A stretch of DNA of 59,672 nucleotides from Thermoguttaceae bacterium. GTDB lineage: Bacteria; Planctomycetota; Planctomycetia; Pirellulales; Thermoguttaceae. The stretch lies in the NCBI GenBank assembly GCA_025062105.1, contig JANXAQ010000173.1, forward strand, positions 1 through 59,672, written 5' to 3'. This document shows positions 28,201 to 36,321 of this stretch, piece by piece. The position numbers and the translations under genes were made by a program. The stretch's first letter is position 1. Each line of letters opens with the position of its first letter. The notes under the pieces were generated by a model, which was not told the origin of the DNA, ran no database searches, and saw only the letters and a program-made list of their open reading frames with translations.

Positions 28201-28850
28201 GGATCTAGCTCCACACGGATTTTGCGCGCCCGGCCGCCTTGCACCCACACCCGGTTCGTATCGGGGATGGCCTGCAACTGGTTTTCCAGTTCCTCGGCCA
28301 TTCGGCGAAGCTCATAATCGCTGTACAGCTCTGGCCGGTCGGTCCAGAGGCTGACAATAACGATCGGCACATCGTCGATTTCAATGGGTTTTACCACCCA
28401 ACCGGCCACGCCAGGCGGCACCTGATCAATATTGGACTGAATTTTGTTATAAAGTTTGACAAGCGAATCCTCTCGGTCTTCGCCGACGTAGAACCGAACA
28501 GTAACCACCGCCTGGCCAGGCCGGGTCATCGAATAGACGTATTCCACGCCGTCGATCTGATAGAGGAGTTTTTCCAGCCGGGTAGTAATCTGCTGTTCGA
28601 TTTCTTGCACCGACAGTCCTGGAGCCGAGATCAGCACATCGGCAAGCGGCACCACAATCTGCGGCTCTTCTTCCCTAGGGGTAATGTAGAGGGCGGCAAG
28701 TCCCATGGCAGCAGCCACCAACGTAAACAGCACCGCCACATCCCCCCGCAAAAATAGATCCACAAGTCGCGTCAGAAAAGGAGCTTCCTCTTGGTTCACA
28801 CTGCCAGAAGCAGACCCAGCACTAGAAATGTCTTCCGGATGTTGGCTCAT
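25281..28850 (-). CDS. RND-family efflux transporter, inner-membrane permease
   Basis: A 1189-aa proton-driven RND pump. A short soluble N-terminus precedes TM1 (VAVLFTLVAAAMGLAALY). A large periplasmic porter domain (about residues 70-400) follows, then TM2-6 including LALGLLVDDPITDVENIARYF, where the two Asp residues of TM4 occupy the proton-relay position. The second half repeats the layout and ends with TM10-12 (MIGMIALAGIVVRNSVVLIDFIRHG, RTRPILATAGTTLLGNW). The first periplasmic loop contains a low-complexity insert rich in Gln, Ser and Asp (near FDRLPPSSQQTEEATQAEIADRLASSQSSDRSS). The start at 28850 follows GGAGG. It lies 106 bases after its membrane-fusion protein in an adaptor-pump operon; no TolC-like outer-membrane gene is nearby. 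The substrate is unknown. Confidence 0.93.
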   Translation of the reverse strand: MSQHPEDISSAGSASGSVNQEEAPFLTRLVDLFLRGDVAVLFTLVAAAMGLAALYITPREEEPQIVVPLADVLISAPGLSVQEIEQQITTRLEKLLYQIDGVEYVYSMTRPGQAVVTVRFYVGEDREDSLVKLYNKIQSNIDQVPPGVAGWVVKPIEIDDVPIVIVSLWTDRPELYSDYELRRMAEELENQLQAIPDTNRVWVQGGRARKIRVELDPQALASRRTSALQVAQALQAANVQLRSGSFQQQDRQFVVEAGTYVRDALELQELVVNVHQDRPVYLKDVAQVIDGPEEPETYSWIGFGPAAVNPLDPFDRLPPSSQQTEEATQAEIADRLASSQSSDRSSASHRQGELTASLIGPGKTYPAVHIAVAKRRGANAVWVSRAVEARMHQLAATHLPEGVYWRITRDYGETSNEKVNELVEALVVAVFTVVGLIGIVIGWRAAGVVALAIPICYGITLFINYLAGYTINRVTLFALILALGLLVDDPITDVENIARYFAMRRYRPREAVLRAVQEVRPALVMSVLAIIASFLPLSFITGMMGPYMAPMALNVPVALLVSLVISFMVTPWMAMVVLQKDIHSQEPAYDVKTLPMYYVSRAILGPILDRGWLAVLVLLAVLGLFVASLLLPAFRVVPLKMLPYDNKNEFQIVIDMPEGTTLERTATVAHRLGEFLATVNEVKDYQAYIGMASPMDFNGMVRHYFLRRGPHLADIRVNLAHKKRRSQQSHTLLLRIRDQLTEIANQYGARIKLVEVPPGPPVLSTITAEVYGPPEASYEELTKVAQIVEDRLRQEPGVVDVDSTAEDDVEKWIFVTDKAKAALSGITTEQISRTLQLALSGMPVSVLHLPGEVHPLWIELRLPRQIRSAIDDLRELYVQGAGGHMIQLGALGQFRQTDAQGRPLTEEKTIYHKNLRRVAFVYGEVAGRPPADAIVDIQMDRLPDGSQPAPAQPRPVEERTWFRPGGGIPWAVPPGYQVVWHGEGEWKITLDVFRDLGIAFLAALLAIYVLLMFETGSRLLPLVIMLAIPLTMIGIMPGFWLLNLIANRPVGGYPDPVFFTATAMIGMIALAGIVVRNSVVLIDFIRHGREYGLDLREAVIQSVAVRTRPILATAGTTLLGNWVITLDPIFSGLAWSIIFGIFASTLFTLLVVPVVYWLLYHRSGSSGMVSGVVKENSGVSPSHERSSVS

Positions 28851-28956
28851 CGTCGCCTCCTCCATCCTTGAGCAAAAAGGATCCGCGATCGGCACGCAGC
28901 GTTACATCGACCCACCAAACGTCTTACTTTGTTCTGCTTAGGTAAGGCAGTCTTCA

Positions 28957-30084
28957 CTAGAAGGCAGGTTCCAGGGTTGTGGAGGGGGCAGTTGAAGTTG
29001 CCCGAAGAAGCACCTTTTCCCCTTCCCGGAGCCCGCTGAGGACTTCGATTCGGCCAGGCATGCCGATCCGGCCGGTTTTGACAAATCGGCGTTCGACTCT
29101 GCCGTCCTCATGAAGCACATCGACAAACTCCAATTGGCCGATCCGATATAATGCCTGCATGTTCAGGCAAAGATGATCTCGTTCGCCCGTGGGCACCAAG
29201 AGCCGACCCGACATCCCCTCAAACAGTTCCTCCGATCTGGGGAGACGGACCTTGACCAAAAAGGATCGACTGGCTAGTTCCGCCTGCGGCACAATCTCAT
29301 CGACCACGGATTCGACTTCCTTCTGCAAGGCGTCGATACGGACCGAAAGGGTTTGGCCTTTTTTCAATCGGACGGCCAAGTGCTCCGGCACCGGCACTTC
29401 CAGACGCAAAGAAGCCGGATCATACAGCACTAAGAGCGGCACACCAGGCCGGGCCATGTCGCCCTCCTTGGCCAATGTATCAACCACCATACCGGCCTTC
29501 GGAGCGGTGATAGTGGCATAGGAGAGCATTACCCGGACTTCGGCCTCGGCCTGTTGAGCATGTTGCAGTTGAGCCAAGGCCACCTCCCGTCGCGTGCGGG
29601 CTTTGTCTAATTCCTGTTGGCTGATGGCCTGTTTTTCGACCAACGGTTCCAGGCGGCGGAGATCGGCTTCGGCGTTTTTCAGATCCGCTTCCGCAGCCAC
29701 TAGCCGGGCTTTCGCTTGACTCAGCTGGGTCTCCAAAGCCCGCCGATCCAGTTCGATCAGTTTGTCCCCCTCCCGGACGGTCTGGCCAGCCGACACATAA
29801 ATCTTTTCGATCGGTGCTAGTACGCGGGAGGCCACTTCGGTTCGGCTGGCCGCCTTCAGCGTGCCGACTATCTCCTCATAATAAACCTTTCGCACTTTAT
29901 GCACCTGATCCCAGCGCCGATCCGCTGCTGGTGCGGGCTGATCGGCTGCCGCTGCCTCACCAGGCGGAATCTTCTGGTAAAACAATCCCGCCAACCAAGC
30001 AATCACCACCACCATCACCAACACACCCACAGCCAACATAATTACCGTTTTCCAAACCCCTGATAGCAGTTTCAGCCTACTCAT
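28957..30084 (-). CDS. RND efflux membrane-fusion (HlyD/AcrA-type) adaptor
   Basis: A 375-aa periplasmic adaptor. One N-terminal TM helix (VWKTVIMLAVGVLVMVVVIAWLAGLFY) is followed by a lipoyl half (VASRVLAPIEKIYVSAGQTVREGDKLIELDR), a coiled-coil hairpin (about residues 105-165, LSQAKARLVAAEADLKNAEADLRRLEPLVEKQAISQQELDKARTRREVALAQLQHAQQAEAEV), the second lipoyl half and beta-barrel (TITAPKAGMVVDTLAKEGDMARPG, SLRLEVPVPEHLAVRLKKGQ), then the membrane-proximal domain ending MPGRIEVLSGLREGEKVLL. It is anchored by a TM helix rather than a lipid. It is the first gene of the operon and should dock the pump at 25281-28850. Confidence 0.93.
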   Translation of the reverse strand: MSRLKLLSGVWKTVIMLAVGVLVMVVVIAWLAGLFYQKIPPGEAAAADQPAPAADRRWDQVHKVRKVYYEEIVGTLKAASRTEVASRVLAPIEKIYVSAGQTVREGDKLIELDRRALETQLSQAKARLVAAEADLKNAEADLRRLEPLVEKQAISQQELDKARTRREVALAQLQHAQQAEAEVRVMLSYATITAPKAGMVVDTLAKEGDMARPGVPLLVLYDPASLRLEVPVPEHLAVRLKKGQTLSVRIDALQKEVESVVDEIVPQAELASRSFLVKVRLPRSEELFEGMSGRLLVPTGERDHLCLNMQALYRIGQLEFVDVLHEDGRVERRFVKTGRIGMPGRIEVLSGLREGEKVLLRATSTAPSTTLEPAF

Positions 30085-30452
30085 GGTATCCCCACTCCTC
30101 CCAAAACCTCTTAAGACATCACTCCCCTGCCTGCTAGAACCAATCACTCGCCCCGCATCGAATTGCCAAGCCTCTACTACTTTTGTACCTTCACATTGCT
30201 CTAAGCTCTAAAATATTACCGAAGGCACTGCCAATAGAGAAGGCCCAGAGAAGGTCCTAGGCCTCAGGAGTCCGGCTATAGCAGACAGACTGAACTAGAA
30301 GAAAGCTTCCTATCGGCAGAAAATTTTCTACCATTTTAGCCCCATGCAGAGGAAATTTAGGAACCTCGAAAAAATCATGAACAGACAGTGAACTGCAGTG
30401 TATTGAACTTCCGATTCTATAGCCGTTGGCTTATCCTACCCCACCAACTACA

Positions 30453-30630
30453 GGAAGCTCTGCATAATTTACAGGAGATTTTGATACCATTCTCCCTCTT
30501 ACCCAATATCTAGGGGTGCCAGCATTGCTAGTACCCAATAGATAGTAGGTATTCGGATACAAAAACCAAACGTAATAGAATCAAAAGTTCATGAAGTTTA
30601 CTACATGTTCAAGATTTTTGCAAAGGGTCC
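30453..30630. mobile_element. MITE family D
   Basis: Ends GGAAGCTCTGCATAATTT and TTTTTGCAAAGGGTCC, flanked by CTACA on both sides (30448-30452 and 30631-30635), one base longer than the usual 4-bp duplication. Confidence 0.85.
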
Positions 30631-30635
30631 CTACA

Positions 30636-30733
30636 ACATATAGGGCGCTAGCTATGCTAGCACCCTATTGGGTTATAGGCACTGCAACCCAAAAAGCTAT
30701 AAAAATATCTCCGTCAAAGTACCCAGAGGTTCC
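30636..30733. mobile_element. Partial family D element, internally deleted
   Basis: Starts within the family hairpin (ACATATAGGGCGCTAGCTATGCTAGCACCC) and ends ACCCAGAGGTTCC, so the 5' end is missing or lies under D3. Confidence 0.55.
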
Positions 30734-30850
30734 TGGAGAAAAGTCTGGCTTCCCGATTGTGCAGGAATGAAAAGCGAAAAGGAGCTCCCGGCCCCAAAAC
30801 ACCTCCCCTCTTGGGTGAAGAGTTACTCCATTTATTGCAAGAGGCGCTAA

Positions 30851-31000
30851 GCTCGACTTTTGGCATTGTTGACCATGTAGCGAATGGGCCACTCTCTAAG
30901 TCTTTGTCGGCATTAAGGTTAGGAAATTGCATGCCCAAATGAAAGGTGCTCCGTACCTTTCGACGCCAAAAGCACTTAGGGAAAATGGCACAAGTCGAGC
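30851..31000. mobile_element. MITE family A with TAA TSD
   Basis: Ends GCTCGACTTTTGGCATTG and AAAATGGCACAAGTCGAGC, flanked by TAA (30848-30850 and 31001-31003). Confidence 0.95.
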
Positions 31001-31043
31001 TAAGCCGTTTCGGGCATACCCTTTAGTTCCCCCCTAGCTCGGC

Positions 31044-31524
31044 CTGGCTGTTATACTCAAGTTAGCAGTCAGCGGCTCGGTCATCACTTTATACGAAAAT
31101 CCCGAAAGTTTGTTGAAGGAAATAGAATGGATAAAATAGGCAATATAGGTAAAACAGTTTCTGAAACCAAACGCTTCCTGCTGATCTTCCAAAGGATCTT
31201 TCCCTAATGGTGTCATTTCTCCAAAGTAACGGTTGGCTTCTTTTGGAAGGAACCTCTGCATAATTCAAAGGGGATATTTTTATACCATTTTGGCTGATCC
31301 TTCCTGTAACACAACATATAGGAGCGCTAGCATTGCTAGCCCACAATAGATAGTAAGGGGCCTGATAGGAGAACGGAACGGCGAGAGAATCAAAAGTACA
31401 TAAAGTTCACTGGATGTTCAGAATTTTGCAGAGGTTCCGGAAGTTTGTTATACCCCTAGATGGTGCAATCGTTGTAGCCCATTGGGATGGGCAATCCATC
31501 CCGGAAAATGAGTATAACAGCGAA
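31044..31524. mobile_element. MITE family F carrying a nested family D element
   Basis: Ends CTGGCTGTTATACTCAAG and GAGTATAACAGCGAA, flanked by CTAGCTCGGC and CTAGCTCAGC (9 of 10 match). Without D4 and one GGAA copy it measures 287 bp, near the 283-bp norm. Orientation is opposite to 18333-18615. Confidence 0.9.
31249..31438. mobile_element. MITE family D nested in family F, GGAA TSD
   Basis: A 190-bp element with ends GGAACCTCTGCATAATTC and GAATTTTGCAGAGGTTCC, flanked by GGAA (31245-31248 and 31439-31442). F sequence continues on both sides. Confidence 0.93.
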
Positions 31525-31540
31525 CTAGCTCAGCACCGCT

Positions 31541-32503
31541 CTATTCGCCTTGCTGAGGATCCAGGAGAGGGAGGTTTGGAGCAGGAGGTTTTTTGGTGGA
31601 TTTGCGGGCTGGGGAAGCCGAAAGCCTGCACGAGGGAAACTCCAGGAGGACTTCGGCTGTGCTAGGGGCACTGCGTAGCGGATCCGGTTCCCCGGCCAAC
31701 GGATCGCCCGGTTTGGCAGCATCCAGCCGAGCCCGAATCCATTGGGTGTATTGAGGCGAGAGCTCAAAACCGATGAAATGTCGATGCAACTTTTTGGCCA
31801 CCACTAAGGTGGTCCCGGTCCCGGCAAACGGATCAAGCACTAAATCGCCTTGGTTGGAGCAGGCTTTAATGATTCGGCCTAGTAGTTGCTCGGGCATTTG
31901 GCAGCCATGGCCGCCTACTCGCTCTCTAAACGTTCCGCAAACGCGGGGAAAATACCAAGTATCTTCATGGGGTTGGAAACCTTCTGGCAGGTCCTGGGGG
32001 CGCAAAATCCAGGTGTCATCGGGCAATCGTCCTTTGGGGCAAGCCCGGCGATCTTGATAGACCAACTGCCGAGCTGACGGCACCCGAATCTGATCCTCGT
32101 TAAAAACGAAATGCTCTTTATCCTTGAGCATGTAGAATAGGTGGGTGTGGGATCGGCTGAATTTGCGTGCACAGTGCACTCCAAACGTATAGTACCAGAT
32201 TACCCAACTCCGGCAAAAAAGCCCTAGTTCCCGCTGCATGATCAATTTCAGTTCGGCCGCATATTCATCGCCGATAGCCAACCAAAACGTACCATGCGGC
32301 TTAAGCACTCTAACGATTTCGGCCAACCATTGCCGACACCAGTTTAAATACTCCTGATCGCTTTGATTGTCCTGATAGACGTCATAGCGATAGCCGATGT
32401 TAAACGGCGGATCGGCAAAGGCCAGATCGACACTGCCACTGGGCAGTTTTCTCATGCCCACCAGGCAATCTTCATTGTAGATTCTGTCCCAAGCCAAGCT
32501 CAT
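31541..32503 (-). CDS. Solitary DNA amino-methyltransferase (beta-class order)
   Basis: A 320-aa site-specific DNA methyltransferase. The catalytic motif IV DPPF (in [13 protein letters not shown], near residue 31) comes before the AdoMet motif [27 protein letters not shown] (near residue 225), which is the beta-class order. It should add methyl groups to adenine N6 or cytosine N4 using AdoMet. DPPF in place of DPPY is a known variant. The C-terminal 50 residues are Pro/Ser-rich. The ATG at 32503 follows AAGGAGG. No restriction endonuclease or specificity gene is adjacent, so it is probably an orphan regulatory or protective methylase. Confidence 0.92.
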   Translation of the reverse strand: MSLAWDRIYNEDCLVGMRKLPSGSVDLAFADPPFNIGYRYDVYQDNQSDQEYLNWCRQWLAEIVRVLKPHGTFWLAIGDEYAAELKLIMQRELGLFCRSWVIWYYTFGVHCARKFSRSHTHLFYMLKDKEHFVFNEDQIRVPSARQLVYQDRRACPKGRLPDDTWILRPQDLPEGFQPHEDTWYFPRVCGTFRERVGGHGCQMPEQLLGRIIKACSNQGDLVLDPFAGTGTTLVVAKKLHRHFIGFELSPQYTQWIRARLDAAKPGDPLAGEPDPLRSAPSTAEVLLEFPSCRLSASPARKSTKKPPAPNLPLLDPQQGE

Positions 32504-32593
32504 CGGCGTCCTCCTTCGGACCGGATAGTTTTATCATACTTGGTTCTCCGAGCGGCAAAACGGGGGCTGTCCTCAAGCGGCAACACTTTCAGG

Positions 32594-32697
32594 GCATTGG
32601 TATCTCCATAACGGTTTTCTCCTACCAGATGTTGTAACCTTGCCGAGCAGTTTACCCCAACATATTGTGGGTCCGAAAAGATGTGTCGATACCAATG
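32594..32697. mobile_element. MITE family E with 9-bp TSD
   Basis: A 104-bp element with ends GCATTGGTATCTCCATAA and GTGTCGATACCAATG, flanked by the perfect repeat ACTTTCAGG (32585-32593 and 32698-32706). It lies in the 487-base spacer upstream of the methyltransferase gene; the rest of the spacer shows nothing clear. Confidence 0.92.
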
Positions 32698-32990
32698 ACT
32701 TTCAGGGGGCAGAGCTTATGTTTTTGCCAACCTTCCGTGATCTAAAAAGAGTTCGGCGCCGGCGAAAGCAAGCAAATAAGTAGAGCTTTTTCTCCCTTTC
32801 CAGGGGGCCTGCTTTGCTTACCCCGGCTCTGCCACCCTCGCAGGGATAAGGCATTTGTTGATCCGGCCGAGGTGTTCCTATGGTGTTTGGCTCTCGGAGC
32901 GGCAAAACGGAGGGCTTATCCAAAGCCAGACAACCGACACGAAACGGCCGTCAAACTGGGGTAGAAGCCTGAGCAAGAGGTTCTTTGGGT

Positions 32991-34121
32991 TTAAAAGAGC
33001 CACATTTGGCCGCCCGCCCGGCGTGGCGGCCGGAATTGGCTGCTGTCCAACGGCCGACAACCGCCGTTCAGACCATACTTGTGGGCAAAGGTGTCGAAAA
33101 GCTGGGCAATTTGCTCGGCCAGGGGGCCACTGCCGCTAAGACGCAGGCAGAACTCCGGCGAATTAAGCCGACCTTCATGCGTCGAGCGGATTAGGTTTTC
33201 TATCTTCCGCCGCCGTAGCGGAAAATTCCGTTGAAGCCAATCCAAAAAGACCGGTTTTACCGTAAGCGGAAGCCGCACTAATTGGAAGCAAGCACATCGT
33301 GCACCCGCTTGGGCTGCTGCGCGTAAAATGCGCGGAATTTCCGAATCGGTCAGGCCCGGCACCACCGGCGCTACCAATACCCCGACCGGTACGCCCGCTT
33401 CCGATAATTGCCGGACCGCTCGCAGCCGATGCTCCGGCGGACTAGTCCGCGGCTCCATCCGACGGGCCAACTCCGCATCCAACGTGGTGATCGAAATCGA
33501 CACATGAACCAGACGATGCCGAGCCAACTGGCTCAGCAAATCTACATCCCGCAAAATCAGGGCATTTTTGGTTACCAACGAGACCGGCTGCCGGGCCTCC
33601 AACGCTACCTCCAAACATGCCCTGGTCAGGCGGAATCGCCGCTCAGCCGGTTGGTAACAGTCGGTAACGCCGGACAGACAGATCGGCTCAGCCTCCCAGC
33701 CCGGCTGAGATAAAAACTCCCGAAATAGTTCCGCAGCCTTCGGCTTATAGATGATTTTGGTTTCAAAATCCAAGCCAGCACTCAGCCCTAGATATTCGTG
33801 CGTCGGCCGGGCGTAACAGTAGGCACAGCCGTGCGAACAGCCACGATAAGGGTTCAGGGTATATCGATAAGGGATGTCGGGACTGTCGTTGCTGGTAACG
33901 ATACTCTGCGACTGGTCGGGAATGTACTCGGTTTGTGGGTTTTCCTGGGCAGCCCAGAAATCTTCATCGTACTGGAGCTGTTCGTAGTCAGCCTGGTGGT
34001 GGAAGCGCTCGTAGCGGTTGGGCGGATTAATAGCGGCCCCTCGACCCCGAGGGCCTTGTCGGCCCAGACGCCGACCAGAATCGAGAAAATGCTCAGAATG
34101 AGAACGGAAAGCCGGATTCAT
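32991..34121 (-). CDS. Radical SAM protein, PA0069/SplB-like family
   Basis: A 376-aa protein. The [4Fe-4S] cluster motif Cx3CxxC is seen as CSHGCAYCYARPTHEYLG near residue 97, preceded by YRYTLNPYRGC. The TIM-barrel region continues with PICLSGVTDCYQPAERRFRLTRACLEVALEARQPVSLVTKNALILRDVDLL, typical of the PA0069-type family related to spore photoproduct lyase. The function of the family is not established; DNA repair has been suggested from the SplB similarity. The C-terminus is basic and ends in MWLF. The start at 34121 has only a weak AAGAG site. It is 487 bases downstream of nothing on its strand and reads toward the methyltransferase gene. Confidence 0.88.
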   Translation of the reverse strand: MNPAFRSHSEHFLDSGRRLGRQGPRGRGAAINPPNRYERFHHQADYEQLQYDEDFWAAQENPQTEYIPDQSQSIVTSNDSPDIPYRYTLNPYRGCSHGCAYCYARPTHEYLGLSAGLDFETKIIYKPKAAELFREFLSQPGWEAEPICLSGVTDCYQPAERRFRLTRACLEVALEARQPVSLVTKNALILRDVDLLSQLARHRLVHVSISITTLDAELARRMEPRTSPPEHRLRAVRQLSEAGVPVGVLVAPVVPGLTDSEIPRILRAAAQAGARCACFQLVRLPLTVKPVFLDWLQRNFPLRRRKIENLIRSTHEGRLNSPEFCLRLSGSGPLAEQIAQLFDTFAHKYGLNGGCRPLDSSQFRPPRRAGGQMWLF

Positions 34122-34653
34122 ACTCTTATTGATACAAAAGTATAAATCCCCTTGTCAAGAGGGTGAGGCTGAAATTCTATTCTATGGTTCAATCGGGCAA
34201 AATAAACTCCCATTGGCAAAACAAGCCTAACCCCCGGAAAGCCAGTTTGGCACACCTGCTACCCCTTGATTTCCCTGATATGGAGTCCTACAGTCCTCTC
34301 CAGAAAGTCATAACACCTAGCTGTGGAATACGGGGCTTTTTATCCCTGGAGATGCCTGAAACAGACAGTTGCCTGGAACTGGAGACTTGCTATCTGCCTC
34401 ATCATTCCTAAACGGACCGCAAAAAATCAGTGCACCATGTCAAGAGGAGGAATTGTCGAAAATCCCAAGCTGCTCCGTTTTGATACCTGCAAAGGGAAAA
34501 GGCTGTGCGGAAGGGGTATTTGCACCAAGAAAAACCGTTTACCTTCCCAATTCCTCAGTATCCACAAAAGTCCTATTTAATAGGACTGGGGAGGCCCAGT
34601 CAGCTGAAACCCCTCAGAAAACCCACCGCATCCTGCTTTCAATCAGCCCCTAA

Positions 34654-34740
34654 ACTCGACTTTTGCCAATTTGGGACCCACCGAAAGTTGAAACTTCTAA
34701 CTCTTTGTATTCACGAGAGTTTTGCTACTTTTTGAACCTT
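34654..34740. mobile_element. Truncated MITE family A
   Basis: The left end ACTCGACTTTTGCCAATTTG is present after TAA, and the CTAACTCTTTGTATTCACGAGAG hairpin follows, but the right TIR is missing; a G-type element begins shortly after. Confidence 0.65.
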
Positions 34741-34750
34741 TTTGGAGCCT

Positions 34751-34826
34751 CTAACAAAATGAGCTTGTCTGCCTTTTATGAGCGGCAAAATGGTCCCACT
34801 GTTTTCTGTGGTGTTTCATTTATGCT
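34751..34826. mobile_element. MITE-like element, family G
   Basis: Left end CTAACAAAATGAGCTTGTC; right end TTTCATTTATG is degenerate. Confidence 0.45.
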
Positions 34827-35095
34827 GGACTTTCTCAAAACTTCCTCTTTATTGGGGTAGGAGGGGAGATAAAACCATTCTGGCTAGGCTGATGCTGCAC
34901 CGGCTTGCTAGCCAGTGCTTTCGGATGCCTAACCGCCTAACCCCTTGAAAGGTCATAAGTTGGAGGTGCAATTTTGGTGGACTGCTCGGATCGCTGGTAA
35001 GGAGGCGGAAATGGCCTTTGGTGATGGCTGGCCCAGTTAGCCTCGGTCCAAAGCCTCCCCCCTGGAGAGGATTTTTTCAGAAAAAGTACAGTTAT

Positions 35096-35245
35096 GCTGA
35101 GTTTTGCTATTTTTCCCTAACTTTTTCTGCCCCCAGGGATTAGGATAAAGACTCCTTTTGTTCACATAATTTCCTAAGTCCAATAATTCCAAGGCGTTAG
35201 AGCTTTCCCATTTCGGCCTAAGAACAAAATTGGTAAAACTTGAGA
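35096..35245. mobile_element. MITE family A, degenerate ends
   Basis: Ends GCTGAGTTTTGCTATTTTTCC and TTGGTAAAACTTGAG. Interior CTCCTTTTGTTCACATAATTTCC and CCTAAGTCCAATAATTCC match the family. No clear TSD. Confidence 0.8.
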
Positions 35246-35579
35246 TTTTGGTAAAGGCTCTATTTCCAGCTGTTATCCTTTGACGATTATTTGTTCAGTA
35301 ATTTTCCACCCTCCTATTTGCAGGGGGTTAGGGCATCCAAAGAAGCGGGGCCCCTGAAAAATCTCCAAAGTCCAACCAAGACGCCTGGCCGATAGCGCCG
35401 GTTAACCTGCCAAGGCTGGTTCCTTTTTGCCGGCAAATCAAGTAACTTAGAATGAAAGTTTCACTTTCCTTCCTTAACAGCCCGATTATACCCCCACCTT
35501 GGAATTTCGAAAAACCCGCCTAAAGAAGCCTTCTGAAAGAAAGTACTTCAAAGTCTAGGGAAAACGAATAATATTCTAA

Positions 35580-35729
35580 GCTCGACTTTTGCCATTTTTT
35601 GGCCCCTGTTGAAAGAGCAAAGCTGTAACTGCTTGGAATTATTGGAGTTAAGAAATCTGGTGAGCAAAAAGAGTGTTCGCCATAACTTCTGGAGACAAAA
35701 CAAGTTAGGGAAAATGGCAAAAGTCGAAC
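35580..35729. mobile_element. MITE family A with TAA TSD
   Basis: Ends GCTCGACTTTTGCCATTTTTTG and AAAATGGCAAAAGTCGAAC, flanked by TAA (35577-35579 and 35730-35732). The right TAA is shared with the next element. Confidence 0.95.
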
Positions 35730-35732
35730 TAA

Positions 35733-35889
35733 GAGGCTGTCCGAAAAAGCAGGTTCTATGATGAAAGGAGGTTTCCTTCCTCAATTTCCCAGAATCCCCA
35801 AAATCCCTGGTTTAAGGAGGCTGAAGGGTAGGAGCCGCTTGACCAAAACCCATGGGAAATCGCCCAAATCCCAATTACAAGACAGCCTC
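35733..35889. mobile_element. MITE family C with TAA TSD
   Basis: Ends GAGGCTGTCCGAAAAAG and TTACAAGACAGCCTC, flanked by TAA (35730-35732 and 35890-35892). Interior CTATGATGAAAGGAGGTTTCC matches 41181-41338 and, inverted, 49168-49324. Confidence 0.93.
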
Positions 35890-36321
35890 TAATTCCTTCA
35901 TTGCTAAGAAGATAAGGGAAATGGTCCCTTTCTGCCTCTCTAGGTCCAAAACCTTTCGGACCACAGTTTTCAAACAACTTTCTCCGAAAGCCCGGCAATA
36001 AGGACTCCGAAAGGCAAACAACATAAGACCTGGGAGGTATATCCCCATGCCGTTTGGGACAGATTGAGCTAAGCGATGCCTTTTCAGGAGGTTAACTTAA
36101 AGGTTTTTGTCTGTCCTCCGGCCCGAACCCGAATAGGCCACCCAATCCCAGAAAGGGCACCATGAACCCCTCAAGAGGTTTCCATCTGCTATCTCCCGCC
36201 GGCCCACAACCATATGATGATATAACGTTTTCAGAAATAAGAAGTTATAACAATTTTCTTTTAGCAATCCACAATTGGAACTACTGAAAAACGGAATTGT
36301 CTTTTCCGAAAGGAGCCAACC

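Larger units (their letters stand above)
30085..31540. other. Gene-free region with D, A and F elements
   Basis: Contains an inverted D fragment (about 30355-30430), D3 (30453-30630), a second partial D (30636-30733), A8 (30851-31000) and F5 with D4 nested in it (31044-31524). No gene. Confidence 0.75.
35505..36000. repeat. Repeat J, occupied by an A-C pair
   Basis: The flanks of the A11-C4 pair, TACTTCAAAGTCTAGGGAA...ATAATATTC and TTCCTTCATTGCTAAGAAGATAAG...AACTTTCTCCGAAAGCC, match 59500-59672 (GTAGTTCAAAGTCTAGTGAA, TAATTGCTAAGAAGTTAAG, TTTTCTCCGGAAGCC), where no A or C element is present. Confidence 0.7.
34122..36321. other. Gene-free region with A, C, G and J elements
   Basis: Contains a truncated A copy (34654-34740), a G copy (34751-34826), A10 (35096-35245), and an A11-C4 pair (35577-35892) set inside a longer repeat J (35505-36000) also found at 59500-59672. 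Between 34150 and 34640 and between 36000 and 36300 I see no gene. Confidence 0.7.

Noticed and set aside
25281-30084. Heavy-metal (CusBA) assignment of the RND operon
   Set aside because: The adaptor and pump show general RND features, but no Met-rich metal path or metal-binding gene is visible, so the substrate is left open.
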